Shown here piece after piece: positions 1 through 6,544 of a DNA stretch of 36,594 nt (position 1 is its first letter; each line of letters begins with the position of its first letter). The stretch comes from Dactylosporangium siamense (GTDB taxonomy: Bacteria; Actinomycetota; Actinomycetes; Mycobacteriales; Micromonosporaceae): contig NZ_BONQ01000205.1 of NCBI RefSeq assembly GCF_016862795.1, forward strand, positions 1 through 36,594, read 5' to 3'. The notes below the pieces were generated by a model. The model was not told the origin of the DNA and did no database searches. It saw only the letters and a program-made list of their open reading frames with translations. Made by a program: the position numbers and the translations under genes.

Positions 1-945
1 GTGCTCCCCGCGCATGCGGGGGGTGGTCCGACGCGGTCGCCCGCATCGAGCAGTGCGTCAACGTGCTCCCCGCGCAGGCGGGGGTGGTCCCCCCGATGAG
101 GCCGGCGACGCGCAGCTTCTCGACGTGCTTCCCGCGCATGCGGGGGTGGTCCCCCGCCGGGGGAACCTCGTGCATCGCAATGGCGTGCTCCCCGCGCATG
201 CGGGGGTGGTCCGCACTCCTACACCCGCAAGGTCGCGGACCGCATGCGCTCCCCGCGCATGCGGGGGTGGTCCCTTGCCCACCGACGCGATCGGGGTCGT
301 GACGTCGTGCTCCCCGCGCATGCGGGGGTGGTCCCGTAGCGCAACCTGCGCTCCTGAACCGTAGGCGGTGCTCCCCGCACATGCGGGGGTGGTCCCCACA
401 CCACGCACACGAGCTCCGACCGCGGGCAGTTCTCCCCGCGCATGCGGGGTGGTCCGATGACCGGCTACTCCGGCTTCGTCTCGCAGGGCGTGCTCCCCGC
501 GCATGCGGGGGTGGTCCCCAGCGAGCCGTGTACGACCTGCGGCCGCTGTTGTGCTCCCCGCGCATGCGGGGGTGGTCCGACGACGGTCCATGTGACGGTG
601 GCGACGTTGCTGTGCTCCCCACGCATGTGGGGGTGGTCCCGCAACGCGCAGGAAGCCCTGCGAGCCAGCCTCGTGCTCCCCGCGCATGCGGGGGTGGTCC
701 GGCGGGGTTGCCCAGTTCGAGCCCCGGGGACAGCGTGCTCCCCACACATGCGGGGGTGGTCCGGTCCGGCGCTGGCGGACGACCCGCGAAGTCGAGTGCT
801 CCCCGCGCATGCTGGGGTGGCCCTCAGGTCCGTTCGGGTCGCATCGCCGCGAGGACCTGCCCCCCGCGCATGCGGGGGTGGTCCGGAGGAACCATCATCA
901 TGTCAACCGGTCCCGCCGTGCTCCCCGCGCATGCGTGGGCCCCAT
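1..945 (+). CRISPR. Type I-E style CRISPR array, 16 repeats / 15 spacers, left end outside window
   Basis: The repeat is 28 bp, begins GTGCT and ends GTGGTCC, and holds the palindrome CCCCGCGCATGCGGGG. Repeats start at 1, 63, 125, 185, 246, 307, 368, 429, 490, 551, 612, 673, 735, 796, 857 and 918; spacers are 32-34 nt, mostly 33. The CCCCGCG hairpin repeat with about 33-nt spacers is typical of class 1 type I-E systems, whose repeat hairpin is cut by Cas6e; that assignment is from family knowledge. In this orientation the repeat matches the usual crRNA-sense strand, so the leader should lie left of the window and the right end should be the oldest part. This fits the sequence: the last three repeats (796, 857, 918) are degenerate and the final one breaks up after about 16 bases. 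Only five repeats (185, 307, 490, 551, 673) are exact consensus; the first carries one extra G and that at 429 lacks one. No cas gene is present in the window. Confidence 0.97.
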
Positions 946-1545
946 TCTCGGTGACCGGTTGGCGGCCGCGGCGTCACGCACGACGTTGCTGCAGCTGATC
1001 GGTACGCTGCCAGTGCCGGAACCTGGGCGAGTGGTGACGGTCGGGGTGGACGACTTCGCGTTCCGCGAGGGCCGCCATTACGGCTCGATCGTGGTGGACA
1101 TGGACACACCGGCCGTCTGGTGGATCTCTTGCCCGACCGGCGGGCCGCCAGCTTCACCGCCTGGCTGCGGGCCCAGCCTGGCGCTGAGGTCATCTGCCGG
1201 GACTGGGCCGGCGGCTATGCCGAGGGCGCCCGGCTCGGCGCCCCGACCGCGATCCAGGTCGCCGACCGGTTCCACCTGCCCTACAACCCCACCCGGGCGG
1301 TTGACCGGGTGGTCCGCGCACACCGAAAGTCCTTACGCGAACGACCTGAGCATGCAGACGTTGCCCAACCCGCACCGCAGTCCGCGTCTGACTACGACCG
1401 CCGAGCGCAGCTGACCCGGCAACGCCATGCCGAGATCCACGCACTGCTCAGCAACGGCATCGGCATCACAGCGATCTGCAAAGCGCTCAGCCTGGATGGT
1501 AAGACCGTGCTCCGCGACAAAGACGGGCAACCCGGTGCCGCGGAG
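946..1545 (+). pseudogene. ISL3-family transposase remnant (frameshifted, both ends missing)
   Basis: The translation resembles the middle of actinobacterial ISL3 transposases: a segment with VVTVGVDDFAFREGRHYGS (about 1030-1085), then, after a frameshift near 1100-1120, VDLLPDRRAASFTAWLRAQP-like sequence and EVICRDWAGGYAEGARLGAP followed by QVADRFHLPYN. The VDDFA and CRDWAGGYAEGA blocks are catalytic-core landmarks of this family, carrying two acidic residues. The N-terminal zinc-finger part (roughly 150 residues) and the whole C-terminal part are absent. Similarity begins immediately after the last, broken CRISPR repeat and fades near 1510-1545, where an Hsp70-like remnant begins on the other strand. 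No terminal inverted repeats or target duplication could be identified, so this is debris of an element and not an intact insertion sequence. Confidence 0.8.
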
Positions 1546-1780
1546 CACCCCGTCGTCGATGCGTCGTTTCGGGTGCGGCTCGAAACGACGCGGGTCCAGG
1601 CGGGCGCTGCGCGCCTCGGCCGACGAGGACTGGGCCGTCCTCGACGTGGACACCAGACGGCAGCAGCGGCAAGGCGTCGAAGAGCAACGGCTCGACCGCG
1701 CAGTGCGGATCAGCCCGGACAAGCGCGGCGACAGTGTGCGACGTACCGAAGTCGACGCCGAGTGTCACCTCGTCAGACAT
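1545..1780 (-). pseudogene. Hsp70/DnaK-like ATPase, N-terminal fragment with frameshift
   Basis: Reading leftward from an ATG at 1780, the protein starts MSDEVTLGVDFGTSHTVAAL, the phosphate-1 motif (DFGTSxT) of the Hsp70/actin ATPase fold, and continues with EPLLFD and LLPSGVHVEDG, matching the start of actinobacterial Hsp70-like proteins. Near 1606-1614 homology jumps to another frame, where ARLDPRRFEPHPKRRIDDG continues the same alignment to about 1548. There it stops at the transposase remnant. Only about 78 of the usual several hundred residues remain, so the product cannot be functional. The abrupt end next to transposase debris suggests that insertion or recombination destroyed the gene. 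Confidence 0.78.
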
Positions 1781-1860
1781 GATCCGACCCATCGACTGTC
1801 ACCGCTCTATCGCGAACCGCCGACCGGGAGTCGCCCAGCCAAGGCACGCATGTCGATGTG

Positions 1861-1889
1861 TTGACATAGGCCGAGTATCATCCTATGTT
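1861..1889 (+). promoter_or_regulatory. Sigma-70-type promoter of the beta-helix gene
   Basis: A perfect -35 box TTGACA (1861-1866) is followed by a 17-bp spacer and a -10 box TATGTT (1884-1889). Inside it lies an interrupted inverted repeat, ACATAGG (1864-1870) and CCTATGT (1882-1888), covering the end of the -35 box and most of the -10 box, so a repressor bound there would block polymerase. The gene it serves starts at 2029, giving a leader of about 130 nt. Confidence 0.72.
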
Positions 1890-1971
1890 TCGCTCCAAGT
1901 GACCGTGGCCGCTACCGCGGACCTCGATCATAGACAGGGTTGCTGGCGAATCGGCGCGTCCAGCGATCGAG

Positions 1972-1986
1972 ATACATCCTATGTAT
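1972..1986. promoter_or_regulatory. Palindromic operator candidate in the 5' leader
   Basis: ATACAT-CCT-ATGTAT is a perfect 6/3/6 inverted repeat. Its core CATCCTATGT also occurs at 1879-1888 across the -10 box, 96 bp upstream. Two copies of one motif, one on the promoter and one in the leader, suggest a dimeric repressor contacting both sites. The regulator is not identifiable in this window. Confidence 0.55.
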
Positions 1987-2028
1987 TCCCGCCCGCCACG
2001 GGGGAGCGGTCCCGCCGAAAGGACAACC

Positions 2029-5000
2029 ATGAACCGAGTCAGACTCCTGCTCGCCGGGGTGGTCGCCACAGCCGCCGGGCTTGCGCCGGTCCAGCCAACG
2101 TCCGCGGCGACCGCGGCGACCTTCTACGCGTCGCCGGCCGGCGCCGGGTCGGCGTGCACGCAGGCGGCCCCGTGCTCCCTCACCGGCGCGCAGGGCGCGG
2201 TACGCGCCAAACTCGCCGCCGACCCCGGCGCGGACGTGCAGGTGCTGCTCGCCGACGGCACGTACCGGCTGTCGAGCCCGTGGAAGTTCACCGCCGCCGA
2301 CTCCGGCAGCGCGGGGCATCCCGTGGTGTGGCGCGCCGCGCCCGGTGCGGCGCCGGTGATCTCCGGCGCGACTCGGGTGACCGGTTGGACGCAGGAGGGC
2401 ACCAGCGGCGTCTGGTCCGCGCCGGTGCCGGCCGGTAGCCAGACCCGGCAGGTGTACGTCGACGGCAAGAAGGTCCCCGTGGCCGGTGCGGCCCTGTCGG
2501 ACCTCGGCTGGACCGGCAGTTGGACCGGTTCGTCGTCCGGGTACAACATCAACACCGACGCGAACGCAAAGGCGTGGTTCGGCGCGCGCACGGCGGCCGA
2601 GGTGGCGAGGGTCGAGTTCGACTACCCCGGCGGCAACGGTCCGTGGACCGAGTCGCGGTGCCCGGTCGCGAGCTACACGGCGAGCACCGCGACGCTGACG
2701 ATGGCGCAGCCCTGCTGGACGAACGTCACCAACCGGGCCGCGTTCAGCCAGGGCAGCGGTGGGCTGCCGTCGATGTCGGTGAACACCAAGCCGGCCCGGA
2801 TCGACAACGCCCGAGCGCTGCTGAGCCCCGGTGAGTGGCTCCTCGACGGGAACCGGCTGTACTACCAGCCGGAATCCTGGCAGCAGATGCAGAACCTCGC
2901 CGTGGAACTCCCCCGCCTCGAGTCGCTGCTGCAGGGCGCGGGCACGCTAGCCAATCCGTTGCACGACGTCACGTTCACTGGGTTGCAGTTCTCCTACGCC
3001 ACCTGGAACGACCCGTCACGCGGGTTCTCCGACGTGCAGAGCAACCTGCGCATCACCGAAGGCCGTAACCAGGGCATGTGCAACTTCGCGAACCCGGCGG
3101 GCAGCTGCCCGTGGGGCGCGCTGACCCAGCCCCTCGCCAACGTCGCGTTCACCGCCACCACCAACCTCACCCTGGCCGGCAACCGGTTCGTCAACCTCGG
3201 CGGCGCCGGGCTCAGCGTCATGTACGGCGCACGCAACACCCTTATCCAGGGCAACGAGTTCACCGACATCGCATCGACGGCGCTCCTGCTCGGCTGCACC
3301 TACGACCCGACCCCGACCAACGCCGGCGAGGCGCAGGGGATCAAGGACCACTGCACGCCCGATCCCGCGGCCGTCAGCGGCGACAGCGTCGGCCTCAACG
3401 AGATCCTGACGAACACCACCGTGTCCGACAACGTGATCCATCACATCGGTACCGACTACTCCTCCGCGTGTGGCATCACGCTGCTGTTCTCCCGTGGCAC
3501 GAAGATCACCAACAACGTGCTGTACGACCTGCCGTACACCGCGATCACCGCCGGGGTCATCCAGGGTCACGTGGATCAGGCGAGCACGCCGCAGAACTCC
3601 ACCAACATCAACGAGAGCAACACCATCAGCAACAACCTCTTCCACGACTACATGTCGGTGCGCAGCGACGGCGGTGCGATCTACGTCGAAGGCCACCAGG
3701 CCGGCTACGTCAACAAGTCCGACGGCACCATCGACCCGGTCGCGACGCTCGCGAAGGGCCTGCAGGTCAAGGGCAACGTCGCCTTCAACGGCCGCAACAC
3801 CAACTTCACCTACTACGACGACGCCGGCGCCGAATGGATCAACTGGGAAGGCAACGTCGCCTTCAGCGCCGGTGGCTCGGCGCAGGGCGGCTGCAGCCCC
3901 ACCGGCCACTTCTGGATCCGCAACAACTACTTCTCCGCCGGCACCCAGTCGTACCCCTGCGCGCAACCGGTCGACTCGAACGCCTCCGGCAACGTCTCGA
4001 TCCCGGCGACACCCGGTCCGACCAGCATCCCGACCAGCATCCTCGCCGCGGCGGGGCTCACCTCCGCCTATGTCGCTCAGCCGAACGCGGGCGCGCCGCA
4101 GGTCCGGTACATCTCCCCGACGAACGCCTCCCAGGTGCTCATCGGCGGGCACGGCTTCACCTCGACCACGCCGGTCTACGTCAAGAACGTCCGGGTCACC
4201 AACGTCCAGTTCGTCTCCGGCGGGTTCCTCATCGTGCCGATCCCCTCCGGGACCACCACGGCCGACATCCGCGTCGGCGACGGCAACGGCGGCCCGGTCA
4301 CCCCCGGTCGCATCGACAACACCGACAGCCGCATCCTCTACAGCGGCTTCAGCCAGCAGTCCGGCCGGACGTACGGTGATCTCAACGGCGACGTCCACTT
4401 CGCCTCAGCCAACGGGTCGACCGCCACGCTGACGTTCACCGGCACCGGCATCTCCGTCTACGGTGAGCAGAACACCGACCAGGGCAACCTCGGCATCAGC
4501 ATCGACGGCGGCACCCAAGTGACCGTCAACACCGTCCCGTCCGACGGCGTACGCCACGCCAACGTCGCCGTCTACACCAGAACCGGCCTCAGCGCCGGCA
4601 CCCACACCATCGTCGTCACCAAACTGTCCGGCAACTACGCGGTCCTCGACGGCTTCGCGGTCCTGAACACGGGCCCGACCACGACCCGGATGGACAACAC
4701 CGACAGCCGCATCGCCTACAGCGGCTTCACCCTGCAGTCCGGCCGGACCTTCGGCGACCTCAACGGCGACATCCACTACGCCACCACCAACGGATCCACC
4801 GCCACCCTGACGTTCACCGGCACCGGCATCACCGTCTACGGCGAACAGAACACCGACCAGGGCAACCTCGGCATCACCATCGACGGCGGCACCCAAGTGA
4901 CCGTCAACACCGTCCCCACCGACGGCGTACGCCACGCCAACGTCGTCGTCTACACCAGAACCGGCCTCACCGCCGGCACCCACACCATCGTCGTCACCAA

Positions 5001-5052
5001 ACTGTCCGGCACATACGCGGTGCTGGACGGGTTCGCGGTGACGTCGGCCTGA
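2029..5052 (+). CDS. Secreted right-handed parallel beta-helix protein with tandem C-terminal modules
   Basis: A 1007-residue exported protein. The ATG at 2029 follows GAAAGGA (2017-2023), and the first 26-30 residues are a Sec signal peptide (MNRVRLLLAGVVATAAGLAP..., ending near TSA/ATA). Residues about 30-640 have the TFYASPAG...GTYRL start and repeated N-rich rungs (NNVLYDL, SNNLFHDY, GNVAFNG, NNYFSAG) of the pectate-lyase-like parallel beta-helix superfamily; many members are polysaccharide lyases or hydrolases, but no family-specific catalytic set could be assigned. About 690-757 resembles an IPT/TIG immunoglobulin-like domain. Residues 761-886 and 887-1007 are two nearly identical modules ending in GTHTIVVTKLSG-Y-AVLDGFAV, a beta-sandwich pattern probably binding carbohydrate or cell wall. 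It has its own promoter (1861) and is followed by a strong hairpin at 5071. Function as a polysaccharide-acting enzyme is inference. Confidence 0.9.
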   Translation: MNRVRLLLAGVVATAAGLAPVQPTSAATAATFYASPAGAGSACTQAAPCSLTGAQGAVRAKLAADPGADVQVLLADGTYRLSSPWKFTAADSGSAGHPVVWRAAPGAAPVISGATRVTGWTQEGTSGVWSAPVPAGSQTRQVYVDGKKVPVAGAALSDLGWTGSWTGSSSGYNINTDANAKAWFGARTAAEVARVEFDYPGGNGPWTESRCPVASYTASTATLTMAQPCWTNVTNRAAFSQGSGGLPSMSVNTKPARIDNARALLSPGEWLLDGNRLYYQPESWQQMQNLAVELPRLESLLQGAGTLANPLHDVTFTGLQFSYATWNDPSRGFSDVQSNLRITEGRNQGMCNFANPAGSCPWGALTQPLANVAFTATTNLTLAGNRFVNLGGAGLSVMYGARNTLIQGNEFTDIASTALLLGCTYDPTPTNAGEAQGIKDHCTPDPAAVSGDSVGLNEILTNTTVSDNVIHHIGTDYSSACGITLLFSRGTKITNNVLYDLPYTAITAGVIQGHVDQASTPQNSTNINESNTISNNLFHDYMSVRSDGGAIYVEGHQAGYVNKSDGTIDPVATLAKGLQVKGNVAFNGRNTNFTYYDDAGAEWINWEGNVAFSAGGSAQGGCSPTGHFWIRNNYFSAGTQSYPCAQPVDSNASGNVSIPATPGPTSIPTSILAAAGLTSAYVAQPNAGAPQVRYISPTNASQVLIGGHGFTSTTPVYVKNVRVTNVQFVSGGFLIVPIPSGTTTADIRVGDGNGGPVTPGRIDNTDSRILYSGFSQQSGRTYGDLNGDVHFASANGSTATLTFTGTGISVYGEQNTDQGNLGISIDGGTQVTVNTVPSDGVRHANVAVYTRTGLSAGTHTIVVTKLSGNYAVLDGFAVLNTGPTTTRMDNTDSRIAYSGFTLQSGRTFGDLNGDIHYATTNGSTATLTFTGTGITVYGEQNTDQGNLGITIDGGTQVTVNTVPTDGVRHANVVVYTRTGLTAGTHTIVVTKLSGTYAVLDGFAVTSA
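4309..5049 (+). repeat. Tandem in-frame duplication of a ~125-residue module
   Basis: The segments 4309-4686 and 4687-5049 encode two copies of a module starting RIDNTDSRI-YSGF / RMDNTDSRIAYSGF. They are close to identical in DNA as well as protein; long stretches such as the one encoding EQNTDQGNLGI and the one encoding DGGTQVTVNTVP match base for base. Such nucleotide similarity points to recent duplication or continuing gene conversion within the gene. Confidence 0.85.
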
Positions 5053-5070
5053 ACCGCCACCGACCCGGAA

Positions 5071-5102
5071 CCGTGGCCTGTCCGGCGCTGGACAGGCCAC
5101 GG
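5071..5102. terminator. Strong hairpin terminator after the beta-helix gene
   Basis: CCGTGGCCTGTCC (5071-5083), loop GGCGCT, GGACAGGCCACGG (5090-5102): a perfect 13-bp stem starting 18 bp after the stop codon at 5052. There is no U-tract, as is common for actinobacterial intrinsic terminators. Confidence 0.75.
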
Positions 5103-5115
5103 AACGGCAGCCCCA

Positions 5116-5139
5116 CCGTCCTGTCGCAAGACAGGACGG
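5116..5139. terminator. Second hairpin with GCAA tetraloop
   Basis: CCGTCCTGTC (5116-5125), GCAA, GACAGGACGG (5130-5139): a perfect 10-bp stem capped by a GNRA tetraloop. It shares the CCTGTC/GACAGG core with the hairpin 14 bp upstream, so the two could exchange arms. It may reinforce termination; if the next gene started at ATG 5144 it would bury that gene's ribosome-binding site. Confidence 0.5.
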
Positions 5140-5175
5140 CCGCATGAGCGCCGTACAGCACTCAACGACAACGGT

Positions 5176-5181
5176 TAGGCT
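5176..5181 (+). promoter_or_regulatory. -10 box for a leaderless mRNA
   Basis: TAGGCT (TANNNT) lies 7 nt before the GTG at 5189, the spacing seen for leaderless transcripts in actinobacteria. No convincing -35 box is visible. It is the main reason for preferring GTG 5189 over ATG 5144 as the start of the following gene. Confidence 0.5.
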
Positions 5182-5188
5182 CGCCGGC

Positions 5189-5920
5189 GTGACGTATCCA
5201 CGGAGGGCGGCCCGGCCGGATCTGCTGACCCGGATCGCGGCCGTGCGGGATGTGAGCGCCACGATGCGCCAGATCGACCTGATCGGCCCGGATGTGCCGC
5301 GCCTGCGGTGCCGTCCAGGCGCACACGTGGTCGTGCGGGTGCCCGCCGGCAACGGTGAGGCGCGCCGGGTGTACTCCATCTGGCGGCACGACCCGGCCAG
5401 CTCGGCGCTGTCGCTTCGGCTCGCGTTGCACGACGCCGGCGGGCCGGGCTGCGACTGGGCCCGCACCGCCGCTCCCGACGACCGCGTGACCCTGGAGCCG
5501 CCACGAAGCAAGATCACCCTCGACGACTCGGCGGCGTACCACCTCTTCATCGGGGACGAGACAGCGGCGGTACCACTGCTGGCGATGCGCGCCGCGCTGC
5601 CCCGGACCACGGCGACGGCGATCGGCGTCTTCGAAGCGCCGGGCCCGGCGGACGAGATGCCGGGCCCGGACGGGGTGCCGCCGCTGCCGTGGGTGCACCG
5701 GGGGCGGGCGTCCGCGGTCGCCTCCCCGGTGCTGCTGCAAGCCGTCCGCGAGTTGGCCCTGCCCGCCGGCGCCGGCGCCGCGTACGTGGCCGGCGAGAGC
5801 GACACCTGCCGGCTGGTGCAGCGCCTGCTGATCGAGCAGCGCGGCTTTGCCCGCAAAGCCGTGCGCGTCCAACCCCACTGGGCCCCGGGCCGCCCGGGTT
5901 TCGGCGCCGGCGGCGACTGA
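5189..5920 (+). CDS. Siderophore-interacting protein family FAD-dependent reductase
   Basis: A cytoplasmic flavin reductase of the SIP family, which uses NAD(P)H and FAD to reduce ferric siderophores (family knowledge). Numbered from GTG 5189 (243 residues): an N-terminal FAD-binding barrel with the flavin motif RRVYSIW near 59-65, then the NAD-binding half with LFIGDETAAVP near 119-129, YVAGESDTCRLVQRLL, and the family-typical C-terminal segment QPHWAPGRPGFG. Length is close to family size. An in-frame ATG at 5144 gives 15 more residues, but it lies 4 nt after a strong hairpin and lacks an exposed ribosome-binding site, whereas GTG 5189 has a -10 box at leaderless spacing. The gene stands alone between two exported proteins; no siderophore biosynthesis or uptake genes are nearby, so an iron role rests on family membership. 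Confidence 0.82.
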   Translation: MTYPRRAARPDLLTRIAAVRDVSATMRQIDLIGPDVPRLRCRPGAHVVVRVPAGNGEARRVYSIWRHDPASSALSLRLALHDAGGPGCDWARTAAPDDRVTLEPPRSKITLDDSAAYHLFIGDETAAVPLLAMRAALPRTTATAIGVFEAPGPADEMPGPDGVPPLPWVHRGRASAVASPVLLQAVRELALPAGAGAAYVAGESDTCRLVQRLLIEQRGFARKAVRVQPHWAPGRPGFGAGGD

Positions 5921-6544
5921 CCGCGGCGGACGCGGACGCGGCGACTGCGACCGGATCGCGCGGCCATCAGTACCGCGACGTGTCGCGGCTGCGGCACGGC
6001 CTCAGGTACCAGTGTCCTGCGCCGGAAATTCGCCGTCGAAACTTCCCGGGAACTGAACGACGGCGGGCTGAATCACACCTGCTGGCACTAAGCCAAAAGC
6101 CACCCGGCTGTATGGTTTACCGCATCGCAAGAATGATGAAGATCGTCATTTTCGGCCACACCTGTAGGTGTGATCCGGGTCACTCGAACTCGCGCCGACA
6201 TGTCCGATCCGGGGCTTAAGCGGGGTTTTTAATCGTACTGCCTATTAGCTCAGGCTTAAGCGGGCTAAAGGTAGCTGTTCGTCTATCCGGCAAGGATGCA
6301 TTCCCTGGTCAAGCCATGGCATGCTTTCGACCGGAAGGTTTACGGCAAGGTCTCGGACGGTGCCAAAAGCGCCGGTCATCACGCGGCCAATTTCGGGTTA
6401 GCCGGAATGGACAACGCGTGCGCCGCAGACAAAGGAATGTTTCAGCTTGGACTGGAACCCCAACCGACTTTCATGCCGACAAGCTCCGCCAGGCCGATGG
6501 CCGTCGACGGACAGATGTCGACTGAAAGGGAGGATTCCCGCAAC
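5921..6544 (+). other. 624-bp non-coding leader with repeats and hairpins, no gene seen
   Basis: The stretch is clearly AT-richer than its surroundings from about 6080 to 6460. It contains a near-perfect hairpin AATGATGA-AGA-TCGTCATT (about 6132-6150), the palindrome CACACCTGTAGGTGTG (6157-6172), two direct copies of GGCTTAAGCGGG (6213-6224 and 6253-6264, 40 bp apart), and a hairpin around CGGTGC-CAAAA-GCGCCG (about 6357-6380). An open frame from 6296 runs into the downstream lipoprotein gene but has no ribosome-binding site or family-like sequence. The region probably holds the promoter and a long 5' UTR of the gene at 6545. I could not match it to a known riboswitch class. Confidence 0.5.

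Noticed and set aside
14-998. Long open frames on both strands across the CRISPR array, with repeated SPRMRGWS or DHPRMRGEH peptides
   Set aside because: They are produced by the 61-bp repeat-spacer period and the GC-rich repeat; no start signal and no homology outside the repeat.
1561-1591. Perfect 11-bp inverted repeat GCGTCGTTTCG/CGAAACGACGC next to the transposase remnant, possible IS end
   Set aside because: It lies inside sequence that encodes the Hsp70-like RRFEPHPKRR stretch and no partner copy exists at the other side; it is explained by the coding sequence.
1120-1782. Open frame of 220 codons treated as an intact gene
   Set aside because: Its first part is the frame-shifted middle of an ISL3 transposase and its second part is antisense to the Hsp70-like fragment.
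6157-6172. CACACCTGTAGGTGTG and neighbouring stems as a known riboswitch
   Set aside because: I tried to fit c-di-GMP-I, ydaO, SAM and cobalamin consensus cores from memory and the conserved loops are missing; left as an unexplained leader.
6296-6544. In-frame N-terminal extension of the beta-helix lipoprotein from ATG 6296
   Set aside because: ATG 6545 has a strong ribosome-binding site and leads directly into a lipoprotein signal; the extension would place the lipobox 137 residues from the start, and its codons overlap structured leader repeats.
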